Source: an uncultured Clostridia bacterium (GTDB lineage: Bacteria; Bacillota; Clostridia; TANB77; CAG-508). From it: DNA of 13,010 nucleotides. The stretch is taken from NCBI GenBank assembly GCA_947631725.1, contig CANRML010000026.1, positions 1 to 13,010 on the forward strand. Reading direction: 5' to 3'. This document shows, piece by piece, positions 1 through 5,219 of this stretch. The notes beneath the pieces are model-generated. The model saw nothing but the letters and a program-made list of their open reading frames with translations. It was not told where the DNA came from and ran no database searches. How positions within the stretch are numbered: position 1 is the stretch's first letter; every line of letters begins with the position of its first letter. A program made the position numbers and the translations under genes.

Positions 1-66
1 GAAAAATAGCCACTTCAAGAGATAATACTTAATAACAAAAAATGTTAAAAGTTAGATGAAAGATAA

Positions 67-113
67 GACTTTGACTCTGGCATGCGCTAGTTCGAATCTA
101 GCCAGCCCAGCCA
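67..113 (+). other. 3' fragment of tRNA-Gln(TTG), probable attachment-site scar
   Basis: The segment reads as the 3' half of a tRNA. There is a 7-base anticodon loop at 69-75 with anticodon TTG (71-73), a 3' anticodon strand at 76-80, a 5-base variable loop, a perfect T-stem (86-90 GCTAG with 98-102 CTAGC) around TTCGAAT, a 3' acceptor strand 103-109, discriminator G110 and CCA 111-113. Discriminator G with anticodon TTG fits glutamine. The required 5' acceptor strand (TGGGCTG) and a D-arm are absent upstream, and the 5' anticodon strand pairs only partly, so this is not a whole tRNA gene. Integrative elements using tRNA genes duplicate exactly this kind of 3' segment at their distal end. By orientation the intact tRNA and the element should lie to the left. 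The tRNA identity is seen in the sequence; the att role is inferred. Confidence 0.8.
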
Positions 114-121
114 AAACAAGC

Positions 122-165
122 AAAAATAACACTATTTTAATTATTCTTAAGATAGTGTTATTTTT
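122..165. terminator. Long A/T-flanked hairpin terminator
   Basis: A 14-bp perfect inverted repeat (122-135 with 152-165) extends with one G-U pair to about 19 bp around a 6-base loop (141-146). The arms end in A and T runs, so it can terminate in either direction. It lies 9 bases after the tRNA-Gln fragment and is probably the original terminator of that tRNA gene. Confidence 0.75.
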
Positions 166-183
166 ATAATTTTTTATATATTA

Positions 184-213
184 GTAGTAAAATACTTTAG
201 ATTATGTTATAAT
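184..213 (+). promoter_or_regulatory. Probable sigma-A promoter of the DUF4160 cassette
   Basis: There is a consensus -10 box TATAAT at 208-213 preceded by TGT (205-207), giving an extended -10. No good -35 is present (weak candidates at 184-190). Transcription would begin near 220, just ahead of the AAAGGGAG ribosome binding site at 223-230. Confidence 0.5.
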
Positions 214-241
214 ACAATTAGTAAAGGGAGAGTGATTAGTA

Positions 242-514
242 ATGATGTATCCATATGTTAAATATGCAGATGAAACAGAAGTTGTTTTTTCAAATATATA
301 TATTGAAAATGATATGGAATGTATAGATGTACATTTTGAACGTCCTACCGATAATGGATTTGACTCTGTTAGAATACAATTGCCAACATACAAAGTAAAA
401 ATATGGGAAGGCAACTATAGTGAAGAAGAAATAGAATTTTTCAAAAAAGTTGTTCAAAATAGTGCAGATTTATTTTACAAATATGCAAAAGAAGGAGGTC
501 TTAAGATTGCCTAG
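242..514 (+). CDS. Small protein paired with DUF4160 gene, function unknown
   Basis: I do not recognise this 90-residue protein as a named family. It is acidic and soluble, with no signal peptide or membrane segment. The N-terminal two-thirds looks beta-rich (V/I/Y alternation around residues 12-55) and the C-terminal third, from about residue 58 (YSEEEIEFFKK), looks helical. ATG at 242 is preceded by AAAGGGAG 11 bases upstream; a second ATG follows immediately at 245. The strong ribosome binding site of the next gene (AAGGAGG) lies inside its last codons and the two genes overlap by 8 bases, so they are probably translationally coupled. DUF4160 genes are often found beside a small partner gene (commonly DUF2442), an arrangement reminiscent of toxin-antitoxin pairs. 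This protein takes the partner's position but does not look like a canonical DUF2442. Confidence 0.7.
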   Translation: MMYPYVKYADETEVVFSNIYIENDMECIDVHFERPTDNGFDSVRIQLPTYKVKIWEGNYSEEEIEFFKKVVQNSADLFYKYAKEGGLKIA

Positions 515-795
515 CTTATTCGAATGTTATCGGTTATAAAGTATATTTTTGGTCTAATGAAAATGATGAGCCCATCCATATTCATATTTCAAAAGGGCAA
601 TTAACTCAAAATGCTACCAAAGTTTGGCTAACTAAAACTGGTGGATGTATATTAGCAAATAATAAAGGTAAAATTCCTGAACATGAATTAAATAAATTAT
701 TAAGCATAATTTCAAGGCATTACTTCTTAATCATTTCTAAATGGAAAGAATATTATAGAATAGAAAATACAGAAAATATTAAATTTTATTGTTAA
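507..795 (+). CDS. DUF4160 domain protein, frame interrupted at 531
   Basis: Translation from TTG at 507 (AGGAGG at 493-498, 8 bases upstream) gives MPSLFECY and then CGG TTA TAA, a stop at 537-539. Skipping C531 continues with GYKVYFWSNENDEPIHIHI and remains open for 87 codons to TAA at 793-795. The combined start MPSLFECYGYKVYFW and the His-x-His motif (IHIHI) match the usual DUF4160 N-terminus, MPx(I/L)F....G(Y/I) followed by a PHxHV-like motif. The total of about 95 residues is the normal family length. The coding part beyond the shift is intact, so damage, if any, is recent or the shift is tolerated. DUF4160 has no firmly established biochemical role that I know of. The gene ends 67 bases before a bidirectional terminator. 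Confidence 0.75.
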
Positions 796-861
796 TATCA
801 TAAGTTTATATTCTTCCTGCCTTTTTGCATTTGTAACCTATTCAGACAAGCTAAAAAGCAC

Positions 862-891
862 AAAAACCGATAACTTTTGTTATCGATTTTT
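862..891. terminator. Bidirectional terminator between DUF4160 gene and xerD
   Basis: The stem CGATAAC (868-874) pairs with GTTATCG (879-885) around a TTTT loop, flanked by A-run and T-run arms. The genes on both sides converge on it, so it can serve the plus-strand cassette and the minus-strand xerD transcript. Confidence 0.8.
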
Positions 892-920
892 TATTTTTCA
901 TAAATATTTAAATAACTAAT

Positions 921-1802
921 TTAAGCTCTTGGATGTGCTTTTTGATATACATCTTTTAATCCTGTATCTTGAAATTGCATATATACTTGTGTAGATGAAA
1001 TATCAGAGTGTCCTAGCATTGTTTGAATTGCTTTTAAGTCTGCACCATTTTGCAATAAATGTGTTGCAAATGAATGTCTTAATACATGTGGTGTTATATC
1101 TTTTTCTATATGTGCTTGTTCTTTGTAATATTTTATAATTTTCCAAAATCCTTGTCTTGTCAATCTACGACCATTGATATTAACAAATAAAGCTTTTTCG
1201 TTGTCTCTTTTAATTAAAGCACTTCTTGCATGTTCAAGATATTCTGTTAAAGCTTTTTCACACATTTTCCCTAATGGAATAGTTCTTTGTCTAGAGCCAT
1301 TTCTACAAACCACATAGCCTTCATCAATATGAATATCATCTATATTTAAAGATATAATTTCAGTAACACGCATACCTGTAGCATATGCAAATTCTAGCAT
1401 TGCTTTATCTCTAATTCCTTTTAAGTCTACATTATTTGGTTGTTCTAATAATAGCTCTACTTCTTTAGATGTTAATACACTAGGTACTCTTTTTTCTATT
1501 TTTGGTGATTGAATTTTTTCTGTTGGATCATCTTTTACTTTAGATTTTCTAACTAAAAATTGATAGAAAGATCTAATAGAAGCAATACATCTAGATATTG
1601 TAGAAGGTTTTTTCCCTATCTTTTGTAATTCCTCAATATAGTTTTTAATATGCTCTTCATGAACATGAGTATAACGTATACCATTTTCATTTAAATAATC
1701 TTGAAATTGTTGCAAATCTCTTCTATATGATTGTAGTGTGTTATTTGATAGTTTTTTTTCTGTTTCAATAAATTTTAAAAAAAGTTTTATCTGTTTTTCC
1801 AT
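921..1802 (-). CDS. xerD: Tyrosine recombinase XerD
   Basis: The product is a 293-residue site-specific recombinase, the family's normal length. Together with XerC it resolves chromosome dimers at dif during division. An N-terminal SAM-like core-binding domain spans roughly residues 2-85 and the catalytic domain 105-285. Visible catalytic residues are R145 (ATGMRVTE), H239 and R242 (PHVLRHSF), H265 (MLGHSD) and nucleophile Y274 (TQVYMQF). The C-terminus YQKAHPRA is characteristic of XerD rather than a phage integrase. The beta-hairpin lysine expected around residue 168 (family GKGxKER) is not present: the segment reads RNGSRQR, with Asn at that place. ATG at 1802 has an AGGGGG ribosome binding site. 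It follows spoIIM by 114 bases, a neighbourhood common in endospore formers, which supports it being the housekeeping enzyme. Confidence 0.93.
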   Translation of the reverse strand: MEKQIKLFLKFIETEKKLSNNTLQSYRRDLQQFQDYLNENGIRYTHVHEEHIKNYIEELQKIGKKPSTISRCIASIRSFYQFLVRKSKVKDDPTEKIQSPKIEKRVPSVLTSKEVELLLEQPNNVDLKGIRDKAMLEFAYATGMRVTEIISLNIDDIHIDEGYVVCRNGSRQRTIPLGKMCEKALTEYLEHARSALIKRDNEKALFVNINGRRLTRQGFWKIIKYYKEQAHIEKDITPHVLRHSFATHLLQNGADLKAIQTMLGHSDISSTQVYMQFQDTGLKDVYQKAHPRA

Positions 1803-1852
1803 GTTATTTCCCCCTACATTTTGTTAACATACATTTACATAAATTTATATAT

Positions 1853-1881
1853 GTTATATCAAACTATTTTAAAAAAGTAAA
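1853..1881 (-). promoter_or_regulatory. Possible sigma-A promoter of xerD
   Basis: On the minus strand, TTTACT (1876-1881), a 17-base spacer and TATAAC (1853-1858) form an acceptable sigma-A-like promoter in the spoIIM-xerD gap, giving a leader of about 45 bases. The region is very AT-rich, so chance matches are likely. Confidence 0.35.
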
Positions 1882-1916
1882 TAGATTTTTTTAAATTTTT
1901 TCAAATTTTTTTACCT

Positions 1917-2528
1917 CTAAAAATATCCTATAAAAATTCTTAATAAATTTGTTGAAATAAATACTTCTATTATAGAAGAAATTACCATTATTGCTAACAT
2001 TAAGATTGATAAAATAGTATGTCTTATAAATGAAATTTTAATGTTTTCCTTCCTTCTGTCTTTTATTATTGACTGGTAAAATTTAAATCCACTTACAGAT
2101 AGCCCCATTAAAGCTGGTATAAACAATATATTTTGCAGTAATAGTGTTACTAGTATAAATAAAAAGCCTTTTGTAAATCCCATAAAAGAAATTGATACAG
2201 CAATAGTATAGCCAAGACAAAATCCTCTATATATTACCAGTCCAAATACAATTGGTATTCCAATAATCGTTGTTCCAAAAAACCAGATACTAATTGTTAT
2301 CCAAATTTTATCTTTTATACTTGATGCTAAAATTTCACCTTGATTTATATTTTCTATATTTTTTAAATCGTTTACAAACTCTCCTAGATATTCTTGAATT
2401 TCCGTTTTTTGTGTATCTTTTGCTTGATTTATAAAAAAGACTCCTAAAAAAATTCCTGCAACAAAGAAAATTGTCATTATTATATATTCTTTATAATTTT
2501 CCATTATATGTTTTTTCAAAAATTCCAT
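1917..2528 (-). CDS. spoIIM: Stage II sporulation protein M
   Basis: The product is a 203-residue integral membrane protein with the SpoIIM layout: a short cytoplasmic start, TM1 about residues 16-34, an extracytoplasmic loop of about 40 residues, then hydrophobic segments near 75-100, 103-125, 127-147 and 168-195. In Bacillus SpoIIM works with SpoIID and SpoIIP in the septal peptidoglycan-degrading complex that drives forespore engulfment; SpoIIM is the membrane scaffold. The family carries the glycine-rich stretch around FGLVIYRGFCLGY seen here at about residues 95-107. ATG at 2528 follows GAGG with 7-base spacing. The ribosome binding site and start lie in a long stem-loop (2529-2587). It is the fourth gene of the minus-strand block starting with rnhA, but the hairpin could separate its expression from the upstream genes. 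Confidence 0.88.
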   Translation of the reverse strand: MEFLKKHIMENYKEYIIMTIFFVAGIFLGVFFINQAKDTQKTEIQEYLGEFVNDLKNIENINQGEILASSIKDKIWITISIWFFGTTIIGIPIVFGLVIYRGFCLGYTIAVSISFMGFTKGFLFILVTLLLQNILFIPALMGLSVSGFKFYQSIIKDRRKENIKISFIRHTILSILMLAIMVISSIIEVFISTNLLRIFIGYF

Positions 2529-2587
2529 AAAAACGCCTCACTCATACACATATTTCTTACATAATGTGTATGCAATAAAGCGTTTTT
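2529..2587 (-). promoter_or_regulatory. Stem-loop enclosing spoIIM translation start region
   Basis: Two nested inverted repeats occupy the gap between the endonuclease Q gene and spoIIM. The outer pair is AAAAACGC (2529-2536) with GCGTTTTT (2580-2587); the inner pair is CATACACAT (2543-2551) with ATGTGTATG (2564-2572). On the minus strand the 3' arm ends GCGTTTTT directly before the spoIIM ATG, and the GAGG ribosome binding site lies at the stem edge and internal loop. It can be read as a leaky terminator for the upstream genes or as a structure controlling spoIIM translation. Confidence 0.6.
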
Positions 2588-2599
2588 TATTCCTACATT

Positions 2600-3787
2600 T
2601 TATTCAATTTTTCCGTAATTTCCTCCACCACCTGAGTGGACTTTGCTTTTCCCTGTTCTAGCTTCCTCTATTTTATTTGCTACTTTCTCTCCAACTACTG
2701 CTTCTATATCATCTTTTGATAATTTATGCAAAATATTCATTTCTGTTTCAAAAGTATCTAACAATTTTTCAACTGTCTTCCCCCCTACTCCTGGGACAAA
2801 ACCTAATGGTACTTGGTAAATATATGGTGGTCTGGTTTTTGGACTTTTACTTTTTGGTTTATCTTTTATCAATTCAATTCTATCAAAAACTCCAAAGGTT
2901 ACTTGATTACTTCCACAATGAGGACATATTTCAACTGGTTCATTTGTTTCTATTGTTTTTTCACAATTATCGCAATATGTTCTATGATACTTTCCTAATT
3001 TTGGGTCTAATCCATAATTAGCCAATATTTTTCTTCCATCTTCATTTTTTAATGCTTTTACCACTTCTTTAAATGAAATGTCATTTACTAGCATCTTATT
3101 ATATTCTCTAGCTATTTTTGGAAGTGAATGTGCATCTGAATTTGTTACAAATGTTTTACTTTCTAATTCTGAAATCATATCTGCTAGTTCTGTATCTGAG
3201 CTTAGTCCCAATTCAATTGCAAATATATCATCATATTTTTCTTTAAAAATATCCTTCATTTTATCTACACAATTCCCATAATAACTTTTAAATGGTGTGA
3301 ATACATGTGCTGGTATTAAAATACCATTATATTTTTTTACAATATCTATTAAATCATATCCTGATATATCTGATCTTTGTGTACTTAATGTTATATTTTT
3401 TATGTGATGACTCATTTCATTTGAAAAAGCTTTTATATCTTTTAAATAAGGAAAAAAGCATATGTTGTGAGCACTTCCGCATTTCCCATTTCTGCCTTTT
3501 TCTGAAGTTTCTACTTCACTGCCTAATAAAATACATACTTTATCTTTATATATAATGCCTCCATCTTTTAGTTCATATGCATCTCCATTTTTTAAGAATT
3601 TTTCTATATCTTCAATTACATATGGTGAAGCACAATCTATAATCCCAACAACTTGTATTCCTTTTCTTGCCTCACATTCTTTAGCAATATTTGCAAAATT
3701 CAATGATTTTGCCGCTGTTATTTTTATTGGTTTTCCATTTTCTGCTCTTCCTATATGAACATGTAAATCAGCAAATATTTCGTACAT
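2600..3787 (-). CDS. Endonuclease Q family protein (PHP domain, zinc ribbon, HhH)
   Basis: The product is a 395-residue protein matching the family (TIGR00375) that includes archaeal and Bacillus endonuclease Q, which nicks DNA 5' of deaminated bases (uracil, hypoxanthine, xanthine). The PHP metal-dependent phosphoesterase domain covers about residues 1-230, with likely ligands H9 and H11 (DLHVH), D51, E91 (LGSEVE), H107, H161 (IPAHVF), D218 and H220 (NSDAH). A four-cysteine zinc ribbon follows (C272, C275, C288, C291). A helix-hairpin-helix DNA-binding region lies near 328-375 (FVPGVGGKTVEKLL), and the family's glycine-rich tail GGGGNYGKIE ends the protein. ATG at 3787 was chosen because AAAGGAG lies 6 bases upstream. 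A TTG 42 bases upstream would put a perfect hairpin into the coding region and has no such support. It lies in the block with rnhA, suggesting a repair role. Confidence 0.85.
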   Translation of the reverse strand: MYEIFADLHVHIGRAENGKPIKITAAKSLNFANIAKECEARKGIQVVGIIDCASPYVIEDIEKFLKNGDAYELKDGGIIYKDKVCILLGSEVETSEKGRNGKCGSAHNICFFPYLKDIKAFSNEMSHHIKNITLSTQRSDISGYDLIDIVKKYNGILIPAHVFTPFKSYYGNCVDKMKDIFKEKYDDIFAIELGLSSDTELADMISELESKTFVTNSDAHSLPKIAREYNKMLVNDISFKEVVKALKNEDGRKILANYGLDPKLGKYHRTYCDNCEKTIETNEPVEICPHCGSNQVTFGVFDRIELIKDKPKSKSPKTRPPYIYQVPLGFVPGVGGKTVEKLLDTFETEMNILHKLSKDDIEAVVGEKVANKIEEARTGKSKVHSGGGGNYGKIE

Positions 3788-3800
3788 CTTTTTCTCCTTT

Positions 3801-3830
3801 ATTGCCCCAAAGTATATCCTTTGGGGCAAT
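3801..3830 (-). promoter_or_regulatory. Perfect 12-bp hairpin upstream of endonuclease Q gene
   Basis: ATTGCCCCAAAG (3801-3812) pairs perfectly with CTTTGGGGCAAT (3819-3830) around a 6-base loop. In the direction of the genes (minus strand) it is followed by TAAAGGAG, the ribosome binding site, not a T-run, so it is not a standard terminator for the upstream gene. On the plus strand it is followed by a T-rich stretch, so it could stop antisense transcription. Its GC-rich core stands out from the surrounding AT-rich DNA. Confidence 0.7.
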
Positions 3831-3832
3831 TT

Positions 3833-4634
3833 TTATTTCTTTTTATTTATTAATTCTCCAATAACTTTTTTAGTTGTTTCTTCACTAAATAGTGGTCTAT
3901 TTGGATTTCCTTCTTCTAATTTTTTCTTGTTTTTGCGAGATTTGAAAAATTCATTACTCTTCATCCTAAAGATTTCGTCATCTACTTTTGTTTCATATTC
4001 ATAGACAACTGCTGTTATAAACTGTTTTATATCTTCTGTCTCTCTATAAATTTTAACTAATAACTCAAGTGGTTTTAATTCTTTTCTTTCTTGTTTTATT
4101 TTTATATTTTCTAAATCGTTTATGAAATCTATAAATTGATATAAATATCTATTATATACATCTTTTAAATTACGATATTGTAAAAGTACTAATGCTTCAT
4201 CAGGTTGCATCCCTATTCTTTCTGGTCTATCTAATAGCATTGCTCCAAAATTATCTACTAATTCTAAGACATCACTCTCTTTTTCTCTACGTTCTTGACT
4301 ATGATATCTATTTATTCCTTCACATATTGCGCAAAAATGTTCATCAAATCCGACACTTGATAAATATTGTGCACCTTCATATGCATATGACTTTATTTTT
4401 TCCTTATTATTTGAGATCTTGATTTTTTTACAGTTTGCAAGTAATGATGCAGTTAATAACAAATTATTATCTAAGCCGTAAATCTACACTATTTAAAAAT
4501 AGCCTTAGTATCTCGGTTTTAAAAATAACTGGTTTTTCAAAAAATACTCCTTCTTTTTTTGCCAAATAATAGACTATCTCCATTTTTGAACCCAGATTTT
4601 TTTCATTTAAAATATAATCTGCAAATGTTTCCAT
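3833..4634 (-). CDS. HD-like hypothetical protein, frame interrupted near 4478
   Basis: The first reading frame starts with ATG at 4634 (AGGAGAG ribosome binding site) and runs 55 codons: METFADYILNEKN, then to FLNSVDL, CGG CTT AGA TAA (stop 4467-4469). The second frame contains the remaining 209 codons to 3833, but its first in-frame start candidate is a TTG at 4462 without a ribosome binding site. Skipping the C of CGG (4478) gives SVDLGLDNNLLLTASLLA and joins them into one 264-residue protein. I infer one gene with a +1 shift rather than two genes. The pattern LLTASLL, then ICEGINRYH and SDVLELVDNFG, resembles a degenerate HD-domain fold with the HD pair itself missing (AN at that place). 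The C-terminal 60 residues are lysine-rich. Function unknown. It sits 27 bases after rnhA and 45 before the endonuclease Q start. Confidence 0.65.
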
Positions 4635-4661
4635 ATGTACCTCTCTCCTTTTTATCTGTTG

Positions 4662-5102
4662 TTAAAAAGCTTGTTGTTTTATTGCTTCTCTAGCTAATTC
4701 GTCACATCTGTTGTTATATTCATTGTCGCTGTGTCCCTTAACTTTAATAAATGTTATTTTGTGAATTTGTGTCATATTATATAATTCTTCCCAAATTTCT
4801 TGATTTTTTACTGGTTCTTTGTTTGCTGTTTTCCAATTATTTTTTTTCCAGTTATATATCCATCCATTTGAAAATCCATTTACAAGATAAGCACTATCAC
4901 TATATAGTTCTACTTCACAAGGGTATTTTAGTTGCTTCAAAGCTTGCAAAGCTGCTGTAAGTTCCATTACATTATTTGTAGTCTCTTTTTTACCTCCTGA
5001 TATTTCTTTTTTGTTTTCACCATACATTAAGATGGCTCCCCATCCCCCTGGTCCAGGGTTTCCTGAACAAGCTCCGTCTGTGTAAATTGTAACTTTATCC
5101 AT
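4662..5102 (-). CDS. rnhA: Ribonuclease HI
   Basis: The product is a 146-residue cytoplasmic enzyme that cleaves the RNA strand of RNA:DNA hybrids (R-loops, primers). All active-site residues of bacterial RNase HI are in place: D9 (IYTDGACSGNPG), E47 (NNVMELTA), D69 (LYSDSAY), H124 (VKGHSDNE) and D134 (RCDELAREA). The W-rich basic protrusion (NGWIYNWKKNNWK, about 79-91) is also present, so it is a complete long-form RNase HI. ATG at 5102 follows AAAGGGG. It is the first gene of the minus-strand block, transcribed from a well-matched sigma-A promoter at 5156-5184 and divergent from tmcAL. Confidence 0.96.
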   Translation of the reverse strand: MDKVTIYTDGACSGNPGPGGWGAILMYGENKKEISGGKKETTNNVMELTAALQALKQLKYPCEVELYSDSAYLVNGFSNGWIYNWKKNNWKTANKEPVKNQEIWEELYNMTQIHKITFIKVKGHSDNEYNNRCDELAREAIKQQAF

Positions 5103-5128
5103 TTTTTCCCCTTTATAAATAATTAAAT

Positions 5129-5157
5129 TTGTATTTTTCCATATTTTATGATACGAT
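5129..5157 (+). promoter_or_regulatory. Possible sigma-A promoter of tmcAL
   Basis: TTGTAT (5129-5134), a 17-base spacer and TACGAT (5152-5157) on the plus strand would start transcription about 55 bases upstream of the tmcAL ATG. Its -10 box overlaps by two bases the -10 of the opposing rnhA promoter. Confidence 0.45.
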
Positions 5158-5184
5158 TATATCAATAATTAAAAAACATTACAA
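5156..5184 (-). promoter_or_regulatory. Sigma-A promoter of the rnhA-xerD block
   Basis: On the minus strand TTGTAA (5179-5184), a 17-base spacer and a perfect TATAAT (5156-5161) give a near-consensus promoter, with a leader of about 47 bases before rnhA. Confidence 0.7.
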
Positions 5185-5219
5185 TATCTTTTTTGATTTT
5201 TTTTAGTGAGGTGAAAAAA

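Noticed and set aside
1..66. Possible end of a gene reading in from the left
   Set aside because: Only a few codons are open in each plus-strand frame before stops, so no family can be supported.
921..1802. The tyrosine recombinase as integrase of the element at the tRNA-Gln scar
   Set aside because: Its C-terminus and length are those of XerD, it lies beside spoIIM as in other spore formers, and tRNA orientation places the element to the left of the window, not around this gene.
3788..3829. Upstream TTG start for the endonuclease Q gene
   Set aside because: It would translate a perfect hairpin, has no ribosome binding site, and the ATG at 3787 has AAAGGAG at good spacing directly before the conserved N-terminus.
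5193..5219. Upstream TTG start for tmcAL
   Set aside because: The added residues (MIFFSEVKK) would encode the ribosome binding site itself; ATG at 5220 is well placed and the family's conserved N-terminus begins there.
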